From: an uncultured Oscillospiraceae bacterium
Lineage (GTDB): Bacteria; Bacillota; Clostridia; Oscillospirales; Oscillospiraceae
Assembly: GCA_947169975.1 (NCBI GenBank)
Contig: CAMVRT010000001.1
Span: forward strand, 1-64,000
DNA: 64,000 bases
Reading direction: 5' to 3'
Below, in pieces: positions 12,163 through 21,858 of the stretch. A program made the position numbers and the translations under genes. A model generated the notes under the pieces. That model saw only the letters and a program-made list of their open reading frames with translations, did no database searches and was not told where the DNA came from. The first letter of the stretch is position 1. Every line of letters starts with the position of its first letter.

Positions 12163-15100
12163 TTAAAATTCGTCGTCCTCGCCGCCGGCGTAGGAGGCTT
12201 CCACTTCCGCATCGTCTACAAGGCCGTAGCCGGCATCGGCCAGCTCGTCCTCGTCAGCGTAGCGGTCCTGGCGCTCGTTCTCCGCGTCCATGCGGGCAAG
12301 GTTGAAGGTATCCAGAGCATCCTCGTCGTCCTTGAGCTCGATCTGGTTGCCCTCCTCGTCCAGCACCTGGATGTCCAGGCACAGAGACTGGAGCTCCTTG
12401 ACCAGAACCTTGAAGGACTCGGGCACGCCGGGAGCGGGCACGTTGTGACCCTTGACAATGGCCTCATAGGTGCGCACACGGCCGGTGACGTCGTCGGACT
12501 TAACGGTGAGGATCTCCTGCAGGGTGTAGGATGCGCCGTAGGCCTCCAGCGCCCAGACTTCCATTTCGCCGAAGCGCTGGCCGCCGAACTGGGCCTTGCC
12601 GCCCAGAGGCTGCTGGGTGACCAGGGAGTAGGGGCCGGTGGAACGGGCGTGGATCTTATCGTCAACCAGATGGTGCAGCTTGAGGAAGTAGACATAGCCC
12701 ACGGTGACGGGGTTGTCAAACCGCTCACCGGTGCGGCCGTCATACAGCCAGCTCTTGCCCTCGGGGTTCAGGCCGGCCTGGGCCAGGGCCTCGGCGATGT
12801 CCTTGTCGGTGGCGCCGTCGAAGATGGGGGTGGCCACCTTCCAGCCCAGGGTCTTGGCAGCGTAGCCCAGATGAACCTCCAGCACCTGGCCGATGTTCAT
12901 ACGGGAGGGCACGCCCAGGGGATTCAGCACAATATCCAGCGGCGTGCCGTCGGGCAGGAAGGGCATATCCTCCTGGGGCAGCACGCGGGACACGACGCCC
13001 TTGTTGCCGTGGCGGCCGGCCATCTTGTCGCCCACCTGGATCTTGCGGCGCTGGGCGATGTAGACACGAACCACCTGGTTCACGCCCGGGCCCAGCTCAT
13101 CGCCGTTCTCACGGGTGAAGACACGGGCATCCACCACGATGCCGCTCTCGCCGTGGGGCACCTTCAGGGAGGTGTCGCGGACCTCGCGGGCCTTCTCACC
13201 GAAGATGGCGCGCAGCAGGCGCTCCTCGGCGGTGAGATCGGTCTCGCCCTTGGGGGTGACCTTGCCCACCAGGATGTCACCGGCGTGGACCTCGGCGCCA
13301 ACGCGGATGATGCCGCGCTCGTCCAGATCCTTCAGGGCATCCTCGCCCACGTTGGGGATATCCCGGGTGATCTCCTCGGGCCCCAGCTTGGTGTCGCGGG
13401 CGTCGGTCTCATACTCCTCAATGTGGATGGAGGTGTAGACGTCCTCCTTCACCAGCCGCTCGTTGAGCAGCACGGCGTCCTCGTAGTTGTAGCCTTCCCA
13501 GGTCATGAAGCCCACCAGAATATTGCGGCCCAGAGCGATCTCGCCCTGATCGGTGGCGGGGCCGTCAGCCAGCACGGTGGGATCGGCGCCGCCGTGGACC
13601 CGCTCGCCCACAGCCACGATGGGACGCTGGTTGATGCAGGTGCCGTGGTTGGAGCGCAGGAACTTGATGAGCTTGTAGTCCTTGGTCTCGCCGCTGTCAT
13701 ACCTGACAGAGACGTTGGTGGCGTCCACCCGGGTGACGACGCCGTCGCCCTCGGCCAGTACGGCCACCTCGGAGTCCAGGCAGATCTTGTGCTCCATACC
13801 GGTGCCCACAATGGGAGCCTCCGGCTTCAGCAGAGGCACGGCCTGGCGCTGCATGTTGGCGCCCATCAGCGCGCGGTTGGCGTCGTCGTTGGGCAGGAAG
13901 GGGATCATGGCGGTGGCGATGGACACCATCATACGGGGGCTGACGTCGATATAATCCACGTACTCCCGCTCCACCTCCACGATCTCGTCGCGGTGGCGGC
14001 AGGTGATGCGCTTGTTGGTCAGGCAGCCGTTTTCGTCCACAGGCTCGGCGGCCTGGCCCACCACAAACTCATCCTCCACGTCAGCAGTCATATAGGTGAT
14101 CTCATCGCTGACATGACAGGTCTTGTGGTCCACAGCCCGGAAGGGGGCCTCGATGAAGCCGTACTCGTTGACCCGGGCATAGGTGGCCAGATAGGAGATC
14201 AGGCCGATGTTGGGACCTTCGGGGGTCTCAATGGGGCACATGCGGCCGTAGTGGCTGTAGTGCACGTCGCGGACCTCCATGTTGGCGCGCTCGCGGCTCA
14301 GGCCGCCGGGGCCCAGAGCGGAGAGACGGCGCTTGTGGGTCAGCTCGGCCAGCGGGTTGGTCTGATCCATGAACTGGCTCAGGGGGCTGGAGCCGAAGAA
14401 CTCCTTGATGGCGGCGGTGACGGGGCGGATGTTGATCAGGCTCTGGGGAGTGACGATATCCAGATCCTGAATGGTCATGCGCTCGCGGATCACACGCTCC
14501 ATGCGGGAAAAGCCGATACGGAACTGGTTTTGCAGCAGCTCGCCCACGCAGCGCAGGCGGCGGTTGCCCAGGTGGTCGATGTCGTCCTTGTTGGCCAGGT
14601 TGTGAGCCAGGGAGTTCATGTAGTTGATGGAGGCCAGGATATCATCCACGATGATGTGCTTGGGCACCAGATCGTCGGCGTGGAGCTTGCACTGCTCGAT
14701 GAGCTCTTCGCCCTCGTACTGGCTCAGCAGCTCCTGCAGCACGTCGTAGCGGACGCGTTCCTTGATACCGCACTCCTTGACGGGATCGAAATCCACATAG
14801 TGGCGCATGCTGCACATGCGGTTGGTGAAGATCTTTACCGTGGCGCCGCTCTCCAGCTGCACCATGATCTCGCTGACGCCGATGTCATCCAGCTGCATGC
14901 ACTCCTCGCCGGTGAGCACGTGGCCCTCTTCAAACAGGATCTCGCCGGTGGCGGGATCGGCCACGGGCATGGCCAGCTTCTGGTTGCGGGCGCGCTGCCA
15001 CAGAGTCAGCTTCTTGTTGAACTTGTAGCGACCCACGATGCTCAGATCGTAGCGGCGGGGATCGAAAAACAGGTTCTGCAGCAGGGTGGTGGCGGTGTCC

Positions 15101-15843
15101 AGCGTGGGGGGCTCGCCGGGACGCAGCTTGCGGTAGATCTCCAGCATGGCGTCCTCGTAGGTCTTGCAGGTGTCCTTCTCCAACGTCACCACGATGCGGG
15201 GATCATCACCGAAGCGCTCCAGGATCTCCGCGTCGGTCTTGAGGCCGAGAGCGCGGATCAGGCAGGTGATGGGCAGCTTGCGGTTCTTGTCGATACGGAC
15301 CCAGAACACCTCGCTGGTGTCGGTCTCATACTCCAGCCACGCGCCGCGGTAGGGGATCACCGTGGAGGTCAGCAGAGGCAGGTCGGTCTTCAGATCGATC
15401 TCCTTGCCGTAGTAGATGCCGGGGCTGCGGACGATCTGGGAGACCACCACGCGCTCGGCGCCGTTGATGACGAAGGTGCCGGACTGGGTCATCAGGGGGA
15501 AATCTCCCATGAAGATCTCCTGCTCCTTGATCTCGCCGGTCTCCTTGTTGTGCAGGCGCACGCTCACCTTCATGGGAGCGGCGTACGTAGCGTCACGGGC
15601 CTTGCACTCCTCCACGGAGTACTTGGGCGGCTCGTTCATGCTGTAGTCAATGAAGCTCAGCTCCAGGTTTCCGGCGTAGTCCGCAATCGCGTCCACGTCC
15701 CGGAACACCTCGTGGAGACCGGTCTCCAGAAACCACTGATAGGATTTCTTCTGGATCTCCAGCAGGTTGGGCATCGCCATGACTTCTTCGTGCCGGGCAA
15801 AGTTCTTGCGCAGTGTCTTGCCGTAGTACTTGTCCTTGGCCAT
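12163..15843 (-). CDS. rpoB: DNA-directed RNA polymerase subunit beta
   Basis: The beta subunit, 1226 residues. The rifampicin-binding segment [26 protein letters not shown] shows the usual sensitive-type Asp, His and Ser residues. [13 protein letters not shown] and the C-terminal [10 protein letters not shown] are present, and the protein ends in a very acidic tail. The track starts at a TTG (15849), but ATG 15843 with GTGAGG seven bases upstream is better. rplJ and rplL are not adjacent; the gene has its own promoter about 190 bp upstream. Confidence 0.98.
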   Translation of the reverse strand: MAKDKYYGKTLRKNFARHEEVMAMPNLLEIQKKSYQWFLETGLHEVFRDVDAIADYAGNLELSFIDYSMNEPPKYSVEECKARDATYAAPMKVSVRLHNKETGEIKEQEIFMGDFPLMTQSGTFVINGAERVVVSQIVRSPGIYYGKEIDLKTDLPLLTSTVIPYRGAWLEYETDTSEVFWVRIDKNRKLPITCLIRALGLKTDAEILERFGDDPRIVVTLEKDTCKTYEDAMLEIYRKLRPGEPPTLDTATTLLQNLFFDPRRYDLSIVGRYKFNKKLTLWQRARNQKLAMPVADPATGEILFEEGHVLTGEECMQLDDIGVSEIMVQLESGATVKIFTNRMCSMRHYVDFDPVKECGIKERVRYDVLQELLSQYEGEELIEQCKLHADDLVPKHIIVDDILASINYMNSLAHNLANKDDIDHLGNRRLRCVGELLQNQFRIGFSRMERVIRERMTIQDLDIVTPQSLINIRPVTAAIKEFFGSSPLSQFMDQTNPLAELTHKRRLSALGPGGLSRERANMEVRDVHYSHYGRMCPIETPEGPNIGLISYLATYARVNEYGFIEAPFRAVDHKTCHVSDEITYMTADVEDEFVVGQAAEPVDENGCLTNKRITCRHRDEIVEVEREYVDYIDVSPRMMVSIATAMIPFLPNDDANRALMGANMQRQAVPLLKPEAPIVGTGMEHKICLDSEVAVLAEGDGVVTRVDATNVSVRYDSGETKDYKLIKFLRSNHGTCINQRPIVAVGERVHGGADPTVLADGPATDQGEIALGRNILVGFMTWEGYNYEDAVLLNERLVKEDVYTSIHIEEYETDARDTKLGPEEITRDIPNVGEDALKDLDERGIIRVGAEVHAGDILVGKVTPKGETDLTAEERLLRAIFGEKAREVRDTSLKVPHGESGIVVDARVFTRENGDELGPGVNQVVRVYIAQRRKIQVGDKMAGRHGNKGVVSRVLPQEDMPFLPDGTPLDIVLNPLGVPSRMNIGQVLEVHLGYAAKTLGWKVATPIFDGATDKDIAEALAQAGLNPEGKSWLYDGRTGERFDNPVTVGYVYFLKLHHLVDDKIHARSTGPYSLVTQQPLGGKAQFGGQRFGEMEVWALEAYGASYTLQEILTVKSDDVTGRVRTYEAIVKGHNVPAPGVPESFKVLVKELQSLCLDIQVLDEEGNQIELKDDEDALDTFNLARMDAENERQDRYADEDELADAGYGLVDDAEVEASYAGGEDDEF

Positions 15844-16035
15844 CTTCAATCCTCACGCCTTTCTTTTCGCATTTACCGGGCAGAAAGCCCTCCGTTCGCC
15901 ACTTTTCCCTTAAAATGATACGCACGGCATTGTTGGAACTTTTGCAGCATTCCCTCTTGCTTTCTGCCGGGGAAGGTGCTATCATATGGACAGTTAAAAG
16001 GGGCTACAGGCCCACTATCCGAACATAGACAGCTC

Positions 16036-16064
16036 ATTTTACCAGTATCCTCTTGATTTGTCAA
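16036..16064 (-). promoter_or_regulatory. rpoBC promoter
   Basis: The minus strand reads TTGACA, 17 bp, TAAAAT: a perfect -35, five of six -10 bases and ideal spacing. The -35 sits inside a short inverted repeat, CTTGA-N4-TCAAG. Expected transcription start is near 16028, giving a leader of about 185 nt. Confidence 0.85.
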
Positions 16065-16140
16065 GGGGATCTTTCGTTTTTTATGGGGAAAAAGTAAAAA
16101 GGTTTTCCCCCCGGGATCTTTGAGGGTGCTCCTCGCCAAG

Positions 16141-16203
16141 GGCTTCCCCCTTGGGGGGAAGCTGTCAGCGAAGGCGTAAGCCGACGGTGACTGATGAGGG
16201 GGG
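16141..16203. repeat. Palindromic intergenic element (two adjacent hairpins)
   Basis: A 9-10 bp stem of GCTTCCCCC against GGGGGGAAGC is followed by a second hairpin built on GTCA/GTGAC and GGC/GCC, then a run of Gs. The form resembles extragenic palindromes scattered in Oscillospiraceae genomes, but only one copy is in this window, so repeat status is inferred. Confidence 0.5.
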
Positions 16204-16213
16204 AGCCTGCCCC

Positions 16214-16262
16214 AAACAAACCACCGCCCCGCCGGATTACCCGGCGAGGCGGCGTTTTTGCT
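16214..16262 (-). terminator. Probable terminator of the esterase operon
   Basis: A GC-rich stem with one mismatch (about 16224-16235 with 16241-16252) and an ATTAC loop is followed on the minus strand by TGGTTTGTTT. On the plus strand it is followed by five Ts, so it may work both ways. Confidence 0.6.
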
Positions 16263-16270
16263 TATCGTAT

Positions 16271-16315
16271 TGTCATTCCCGGGAGGATGCGTCAGCATCC
16301 GACGTGGGAATCCGT
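16271..16315. repeat. Second palindromic intergenic element
   Basis: Nested inverted repeats: an inner GGATGC-GTCA-GCATCC hairpin inside outer ATTCCC/GGGAAT arms, lying between the esterase stop codon and its terminator. I recall TGTCATTCC...GTGGGAATCC elements as common intergenic repeats in gut bacteria, but that is memory rather than a search. Confidence 0.4.
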
Positions 16316-16361
16316 TTCTCCGGTGACGACAGCCGGGGATTGCCGCAGGACGGTCCGATCA

Positions 16362-18119
16362 TCAGTCCTCCCAGCCCTGCATTTTGTCCAGGATGGCGTA
16401 AAGCTTCACGTACCGCTCCTCCGTCGGACCGACGCGGGTGCCCAGCTCGAAAACGGTGCCGGGATCCGTCACCGCCTCCCAGCGGGGCAGCTCGCCGCCG
16501 TTGGGATCGCCGGTGGCGATGAAGTTGCGGAAATAGGCGTGCATGGTCTCCCCCAGCGCCCGGTCGCTGTCGTCATACAGCTTCGACCCCGCCGGGATAT
16601 TGCCGTAGAAATACACCTCTTCCCCGCCGTGGTTGGCGCCCAGACGCCTGTTGTCCTTGGTGAAGTAATACTCGTAGACGGGGATATCATTGGCCAGCGC
16701 CTGCCGCGTCCAGCAGTAGTGGCCGTGGTTGAAGAAGATGCAGGAGTAGATGTCGATCCAGTTGGCCTTGGCCTCCGCGTTGGTGGCCGCGGGGTAGAGA
16801 GCCAGCACCTCGTCGGCGTATTCACCGAAGTAGCCGCGCACCTTCTGTTCGTAGTTCTTCAGATTGGCATGGTCGAAGATGATGAACAGGGCGCTCTCCG
16901 TGGCGTTGTAGCCGTGGAAGACGGCCTCCTCGTTGTGGATGCCCTTGCGGTAGGACTCGTAGGGCGACTGGGTGAGCACGTAGCCGTCCACGGTGATGTG
17001 GTGGTTCTGATTGGTGGCAGCCACCAGCTTGTCGGCGGGAACGGCCCGCAGATCCGCCACGGTGGCAGCGCCGAACTGCTCCTTCGTCTTTGCGCCGGTG
17101 GCATATGCCTCCTCCAGCGTGCGGTAGGAGTGGGCGGGCTGTGGCGCGGTGGTGGTGCTGCTCTCGCCGATGGCCCGGCGGAACAGTCCCTTCGCCAGCG
17201 GTGAGGTGCACAATGCGGTGACGCAGGCGCTGCCGGCTGACTCGCCGGCGATGGTCACGTTGTCCGGATCGCCGCCGAATGCCGCGATGTTGCGACGCAC
17301 CCACTCCAGCGCCTTGATCTGGTCCAGCAATCCGTAGTTGCCGGTGGTGCCGTTGGGGGACTCCGCCGCCAGCTCCGGGTCGGCGTAGAAGCCGAACACG
17401 CCCAGCCGGTAGCCCATATTCACCACGATGACGCCGTCACGGGCCAGACCCATGCCGCTGTAATCCTCGTACCAGGGCTGACCGGTCATCAGGGAGCCGC
17501 CGTGGATATACACCAGCACCGGGGCGTCCTTGATCTCCCCCGCCGGCTTCCAGATATTGAGATAGAGGGAGTCCTCGCTCATCATATCCCGGAAGTTGTC
17601 CTCGGTGGTGATCTTGTAGTCGTGGTAGCCGATGATGGCTGCCAGCGAGTTGTAGATGGCGCCGTTGCTGGGCTGCATGCTCATGGGGGCAAAGTGATCC
17701 GCCGCCAGCACGCCCTCCCAGGGTTCGGGATCCTGGGGCTCCCGCCAGCGCAGCTCTCCCACCGGGGGCTTGGCGTAGGGAATGCCGGCGTAGACCTCCA
17801 CGGCCCCATCCGCCGACACCAGGCCGGTGAGCTGCCCCTGCTCCACGGTGACGATCTCCGTCACAGCGGGGTTCTTCCCCTCCACCGCCGGGCGCAGCCG
17901 GTACGGTCCCTGGGTGAACACCACCACCGCCGCCAGCACGGCAACGAGGCCGATCCAGCCCGCGGCACGAAGCAGCCAGGACTTGTCCAGCAGCACGAAC
18001 TTGCGCAGGAAGAAGAAGCCTACCAGCACGATAATCGCCAGTGCCCAGCCCCACAGGCTGTTCTTGTTGAATTCCAGCAGCGTCAGAAAAATGATGCCGA
18101 GCAAGATGATGCCAATCAT
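16362..18119 (-). CDS. Membrane-anchored type-B carboxylesterase
   Basis: An alpha/beta hydrolase of the carboxylesterase/lipase B family, 585 residues. The first ~70 residues hold three hydrophobic segments (about 1-17, 22-38 and 47-68), which should tether the enzyme to the membrane. The catalytic domain shows YIHGGSLMTG (oxyanion hole), nucleophile S294 in GESAGS, E408 in NATESALF and H497 in GANHGGE, a full triad. The start follows GGGAGG. It is the last gene of a run with the DUF4298, YitT and GNAT genes. The substrate cannot be told. Confidence 0.9.
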   Translation of the reverse strand: MIGIILLGIIFLTLLEFNKNSLWGWALAIIVLVGFFFLRKFVLLDKSWLLRAAGWIGLVAVLAAVVVFTQGPYRLRPAVEGKNPAVTEIVTVEQGQLTGLVSADGAVEVYAGIPYAKPPVGELRWREPQDPEPWEGVLAADHFAPMSMQPSNGAIYNSLAAIIGYHDYKITTEDNFRDMMSEDSLYLNIWKPAGEIKDAPVLVYIHGGSLMTGQPWYEDYSGMGLARDGVIVVNMGYRLGVFGFYADPELAAESPNGTTGNYGLLDQIKALEWVRRNIAAFGGDPDNVTIAGESAGSACVTALCTSPLAKGLFRRAIGESSTTTAPQPAHSYRTLEEAYATGAKTKEQFGAATVADLRAVPADKLVAATNQNHHITVDGYVLTQSPYESYRKGIHNEEAVFHGYNATESALFIIFDHANLKNYEQKVRGYFGEYADEVLALYPAATNAEAKANWIDIYSCIFFNHGHYCWTRQALANDIPVYEYYFTKDNRRLGANHGGEEVYFYGNIPAGSKLYDDSDRALGETMHAYFRNFIATGDPNGGELPRWEAVTDPGTVFELGTRVGPTEERYVKLYAILDKMQGWED

Positions 18120-18153
18120 TATGTAAACCTCCCGGTTGTAGTTTCCCGTCCCT

Positions 18154-18465
18154 TTACAGTGCCTGATTCTCCAACGCTTTGGTGATGACCTTCAGCATAC
18201 GGACGGCAAGGTCGTGGTTGTCGGTGATGAGGTCGTACACCGCATCCTCCGACAGCACGCCCCGCTTCAGGTCGGCGGGCAGCCTGCCGGCCTCGTCGGC
18301 CTCATAGTCCTTCATCCATTGGGTGCTGCCGTAGTAGTCGCTGAGCTTCTTGTAGTCCTTCTGAGCGGCCTCGTATGCGGCAAATGCCTCCGCCAGCGCG
18401 TCCACCGCCTTGCGTGACACGTCCAGGCACCGCTCCATCTCTTCAATTCGCCGGATCCGATTCAT
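18154..18465 (-). CDS. DUF4298 domain protein
   Basis: A 103-residue, mostly helical cytoplasmic protein. The RIRRIEEMERCLD start and the YYGSTQWMKDYEADEAGRLP and LKRGVLSEDAVYDLI segments match what I recall of DUF4298. Its function is unknown. It lies 18 bp after the YitT gene and 34 bp before the esterase, so the three are probably cotranscribed. Confidence 0.8.
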   Translation of the reverse strand: MNRIRRIEEMERCLDVSRKAVDALAEAFAAYEAAQKDYKKLSDYYGSTQWMKDYEADEAGRLPADLKRGVLSEDAVYDLITDNHDLAVRMLKVITKALENQAL

Positions 18466-18483
18466 GGTTGTCCTCCTCCTGTC

Positions 18484-19329
18484 TCAACGCAGGATCTCGT
18501 CAATAGTGGACACCGTGCTGAACGAGCCCTTGTTCTTGTTGATGATTTCCTTAAGCTTCTGCAATTCAAAGTAGTTTACATAACAAATCAGTGTTTTGTT
18601 CTCTCCGGCGATGGCGCCGTAGGAGTTCATCATGGTACAGGTTTTGTTCATCTTCGTCTTGAGATCCCGGATGATGTCGTCGGGCTTTTTGGTGATAATG
18701 GTCACCTGCTTGATGGCCTCGAAACGGTCGGTAAAATGGTTGATGATGGTCGTAGCCACCACGTAGACCAGAAGGCTCATCAGCGCGGCATTGCGGTTGA
18801 TGAGGATGAAGGCCGCCATATACACACAGGCGTTGAAGGCCACCAGAATGGACGTCATGCTGAAGTTCTTGCCGGTACGGTCTGAGATTTTTTTGATGAC
18901 GATATTGGCAAATATCTCCGAGCCGTCGATACAGCCGCCGTAGCGAAGGATCAGGGCAAGGCCCGCGCCCAGGATCGCGCCGCCGAAGGCCACCGCCAAA
19001 AAATGCTCCGTATTCAGCTCGAAGGGTACCTTCTCAAAGATCTCCAGGCCGACGGTGTACACAGCACTTCCCACCAGGGCCTTGATGCCGAACTTCCGGC
19101 CCAGAATCACCGCGCCGGCCACCAGGAACGGGAGAAAGACCACTGCCACGCACAGCGACAGGTTAAATCCCGTCACCTTGCTGATGATGATGGCGATACC
19201 GGCCGTGCCGTAGTCGATGGCGTCGTTGGGCAGCAGAATGCACACAACAGAGAAGCTGGCCATCAGCGCGCCCAGCACGATCATGATATACGCGAATACC
19301 TCTCCGAGCTTTTTATTGATTTTCCGCAT
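18484..19329 (-). CDS. YitT-family membrane protein (DUF161/DUF2179)
   Basis: A 281-residue protein with about five membrane segments over residues 12-200. A soluble DUF2179-like C-terminal domain (about 205-281) includes KQVTIITKKPDDI. The GTAGIAIIIS segment near 40-50 and YGGCIDGSEIFA are typical of the family. The ATG follows AGGAG. The role is unknown; a transport function is only a guess. Confidence 0.88.
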   Translation of the reverse strand: MRKINKKLGEVFAYIMIVLGALMASFSVVCILLPNDAIDYGTAGIAIIISKVTGFNLSLCVAVVFLPFLVAGAVILGRKFGIKALVGSAVYTVGLEIFEKVPFELNTEHFLAVAFGGAILGAGLALILRYGGCIDGSEIFANIVIKKISDRTGKNFSMTSILVAFNACVYMAAFILINRNAALMSLLVYVVATTIINHFTDRFEAIKQVTIITKKPDDIIRDLKTKMNKTCTMMNSYGAIAGENKTLICYVNYFELQKLKEIINKNKGSFSTVSTIDEILR

Positions 19330-19371
19330 GACAATTTCTCCTGATCTGAATTTGTTTTCTTGTTTCGCCGG

Positions 19372-20322
19372 TCATTCAAAGGCCAGCAGATTCCCCAGCG
19401 GGATGGAAAAGCCCAACGACCGGTACATTTCCATGTCGCAGTCGGCGCAGCCCACCGTCAGCGAGCTGACGCCGCTCTCGCGGTACGCAAACCGTACCAG
19501 CGACCGCGCAACGCCCTGATGCCGGTATTCCGGGCGAATATAGAAGTCTTCAAACACGCCGCCGGGGGCATAGTCAAACGTGGAAAAGCCCACCGTCACC
19601 GAGCAGCAGCCCACAAGCTGCCCTCCGTCCCAGGCACCATAGAACCGGATCTGTCCGGCCTCTATGGCCCTCGTCAGCCGCTCCCGTTCCTGTCCGCCGG
19701 GCTCATCCTCCCCAATCTCCGCCTTGTAGGCCTTCTGCAGCTCCCACAGCGGATCGATCTCCTCGGGCATGATCCTGCGATATGACGTGACGGTCTCCCG
19801 CCACTGCGCTCTCGTCAGCAGATTGGCGTGGCCCTTTCGCGTCTGGCCCATCTGAGGAACCGGAACATTGTCCGTCACCCACTGATGCCGGAAGCCCAGC
19901 TTCTCCTGTACGCGCTTCGATTTCTCGTTGCCGTCAAAGTAGCCGCACCAGACCCGCTCGAGCTTCAAGTCCGCAAAGGCGTGGCGCAGAACCTCCCGCG
20001 CCGCCTCCGGCACGATTCCCCGCCCCCACCAGGGGACGCCCAGCCAGTAGCCCAGCTCGGCCTCGTCATCCTTTTCGGCCAGATCGCTGTGGAAGTGCAG
20101 GCTGATGCTGCCGATGGGCAGGCCGGTCTCCTTCCACACAATGGCGTAGGTCTCCGGCACCGCCAGGATATCCCGGATCACCTGCCTGGTCTGATCCGCG
20201 CCGGTGTGGGGCGGCCAGCCGCACATCGGCCCCACGCGGGGATCTCTGGCGTATCGATAGCACTCCTCCGCGTCCGATTCCTCCCACGGGCGGAGGATCA
20301 GCCGCTTCGTCTCAAAAGTCAT
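19372..20322 (-). CDS. Double GNAT acetyltransferase
   Basis: Two GNAT domains in one chain of 316 residues. The N-terminal half (to about 155) is RimJ/RimL-like, with TKRLILRPW and WGRGIVPEA acetyl-CoA loop sequences. The C-terminal half carries a second acetyl-CoA motif, RPEYRHQGVARSLV. I start at the second ATG (20322), which is 9 bp after GAGGA; the first ATG at 20331 is too close to it. The ribosome binding site lies inside the last codons of the rlmD-like remnant at 20324-20395. The acceptor substrate is unknown. Confidence 0.85.
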   Translation of the reverse strand: MTFETKRLILRPWEESDAEECYRYARDPRVGPMCGWPPHTGADQTRQVIRDILAVPETYAIVWKETGLPIGSISLHFHSDLAEKDDEAELGYWLGVPWWGRGIVPEAAREVLRHAFADLKLERVWCGYFDGNEKSKRVQEKLGFRHQWVTDNVPVPQMGQTRKGHANLLTRAQWRETVTSYRRIMPEEIDPLWELQKAYKAEIGEDEPGGQERERLTRAIEAGQIRFYGAWDGGQLVGCCSVTVGFSTFDYAPGGVFEDFYIRPEYRHQGVARSLVRFAYRESGVSSLTVGCADCDMEMYRSLGFSIPLGNLLAFE

Positions 20323-20323
20323 A

Positions 20324-20395
20324 TTATTCATTCCTCGTCAGCAGTACCACGCTCTCAACAGGATGTCCAAGAAGGAACATGTCGAAACTGAGAAC
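20324..20395 (-). pseudogene. rlmD-type 3'-end remnant (array junction J4)
   Basis: Directly after the stop of the next gene, the minus strand reads in one frame FDMFLLGHPVESVVLLTRNE and stop. This matches the last residues of the local RlmD (VDLFPRTANVETVVLMTR) in pattern and order. No start codon or upstream body is present. I read it as the displaced 3' end of an rlmD-like gene marking the far end of the cassette array. Confidence 0.65.
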
Positions 20396-20947
20396 CTATA
20401 GATCAAAGGTCTCTTTAATTAACCCTGCTACTTCGTCAGGTTCTTTATCTGAATTGTCAATTCTGAAATAGTTGTTGAAAGTAATCTCGCCTTCATAGCT
20501 AACACACCTGTGGTTTAGATCATCATTGATCAAACGTTGATTTGAAATTTCTTTGTTTCTTTTAGAAGCCTTGTTTTTCAGCCTGTTCTCAGAAACATTT
20601 CTCTTTAGTCTGATCTCTTGCGGAGCTATCAGTTCAACATAATAGAACTCTGTTCCGTATGGCTTAAATATCTCTTTGACATGCTCCAGGTACTCCCATT
20701 CCGAAGGCAGATCAAAATCCATCATCAATGTAAAAATCATCCCATAGTTATCGGAAGCGGCAAAGTTTTTGAAAATAACGTCGCGTATTTCTGAGATGGT
20801 CTTCCCGTCATATCTGCCGAATATCTCGATCACTGGTTCGATAGTCATGTGGTTGTGAAAGAGCCTCAGGTCTGTGATTTTCATCAGTTCCTGGCCAACT
20901 GTCATTTTCCCAACGGCGGCATCACCAATCACAAACACCAGTTTCAT
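20396..20947 (-). CDS. P-loop NTPase/kinase-like protein (cassette 4)
   Basis: A 183-residue protein starting MKLVFVIGDAAVGKMTVGQ, a Walker A motif (GDAAVGKM) at the N-terminus as in small kinases of the AAA_18/shikimate kinase type. The rest is charged, with a NRLKNKASKRNKE lid-like basic stretch. The ATG follows GGAGGTGAT. Base composition is clearly AT-richer than the flanking operons, suggesting transfer. The substrate cannot be told; an antibiotic or nucleotide kinase role is only possible. Confidence 0.75.
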   Translation of the reverse strand: MKLVFVIGDAAVGKMTVGQELMKITDLRLFHNHMTIEPVIEIFGRYDGKTISEIRDVIFKNFAASDNYGMIFTLMMDFDLPSEWEYLEHVKEIFKPYGTEFYYVELIAPQEIRLKRNVSENRLKNKASKRNKEISNQRLINDDLNHRCVSYEGEITFNNYFRIDNSDKEPDEVAGLIKETFDL

Positions 20948-20977
20948 AAATCACCTCCACAAAAACGATCTGATATT

Positions 20978-21187
20978 TCATTTCATACTGTTCAGATAAT
21001 CCGCATTCTTTGGTTCGTGGGGCACTGAAATATAATCCTTCTTCTGGTGGTACAAGCAGCATACCGTCTCCACGTTCCTTGGGACAACAGCGTGAATAAA
21101 ACGGCGTCTATTTACGCTGATTGCTCGTCCGCCCTTGTAGAGCAGTTCCCGCTTTCCAAAACGGTCGAGGCAACAGTGTAGATATTG
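20978..21187 (-). pseudogene. Junction remnant J3 between cassettes 3 and 4
   Basis: A 45-codon open segment with no start reads LDRFGKRELLYKGGRAISVN, then RRRFIHAVVPRNVETV, and runs on through KKDYISVPHEPKNADYLNSMK to a stop. The first ~125 bases recur at J1 and J2. The tail after NVETV is unique to this copy. It lies between two AT-rich single genes and starts 29 bp after the stop of cassette 3. Confidence 0.75.
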
Positions 21188-21215
21188 TTGCCAAATCAGT
21201 TCGATCTTGAGAACA

Positions 21216-21623
21216 CTAGATATTCAAGCAATACAAAATGTTCTCTTGCAAATCGGCAAGAAGCGTTGGCAGATTCGTTTCGCCAAGGTTTATCTTAATC
21301 TCTTTTTTATTCTGTTTTCCTGTCCATGTTTTACAGATATTGATTTGCTTCGCACCCGGAAGAGCAGAAAGTTCCGTAATCAGATTACTTAACTCTATAA
21401 TTGTGGGGTCCGTGGGATCATGCTTGCCAACCGGACTGTCACAATCGCAAATCCAATCGGTAATACGAAAGTCATCTTGGACAAATTCTGCAGCGGCTCT
21501 TACCGCACTCTTTATGTCATGCTTTGTGCCAAGCGAGATTTTCAAGCCGTATTTATTCTTGACGTCGACATATTCCGATTCGGAAACGTCTCCGTATAAT
21601 GATCCGTACAAGAAGTAACACAT
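21216..21623 (-). CDS. Hypothetical protein (cassette 3)
   Basis: A 135-residue soluble protein I do not recognise. It begins MCYFLYGSLYGDV and has a CDCDSPVGKHDP segment in the middle. The track starts 24 codons earlier, but ATG 21623 is 8 bp after GGAGG and is preferred. No signal peptide or membrane segment is seen. It is AT-rich, stands alone, and is bounded by the repeated junction sequences J2 and J3. Confidence 0.65.
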   Translation of the reverse strand: MCYFLYGSLYGDVSESEYVDVKNKYGLKISLGTKHDIKSAVRAAAEFVQDDFRITDWICDCDSPVGKHDPTDPTIIELSNLITELSALPGAKQINICKTWTGKQNKKEIKINLGETNLPTLLADLQENILYCLNI

Positions 21624-21696
21624 ACTTTTTTCCTCCAATTGTTTCGACGTCACTCGGTTCTTTGCTTTTTCTATCCGATCATTCAATCTGTACACT

Positions 21697-21846
21697 CTAC
21701 TCGGCTCGAGCCATCAATACGACTGATTCCACATGGTTTGAGACAACAGCGTGAATAAATCGGTGTTAATTTACGCTGATTGCTCGTCCGCCCTTGTGGA
21801 GCAGTTCTGAATCGAAGAACCGATCGAGACAATAGCTTTGATATTA
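21697..21846 (-). pseudogene. Junction remnant J2 between cassettes 2 and 3
   Basis: A diverged copy of the junction repeat: LDRFFDSELLHKGGRAISVN, an in-frame TAA, then HRFIHAVVSNHVESVVLMARAE and stop. The premature stop replaces an Arg codon found in J1 and J3, so this copy cannot be a working coding unit. It starts 13 bp after the stop of cassette 2. Confidence 0.75.
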
Positions 21847-21858
21847 ATCATGACATGA

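Larger units (their letters stand above)
15844..16361. other. 518-bp intergenic region upstream of rpoB
   Basis: No gene is seen. In minus-strand order it contains the end of the esterase operon with a hairpin terminator, two palindromic elements of unknown role, the rpoBC promoter and a roughly 190-nt untranslated leader. I find no rplL remnant and no obvious L10/L12 leader. Confidence 0.7.
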
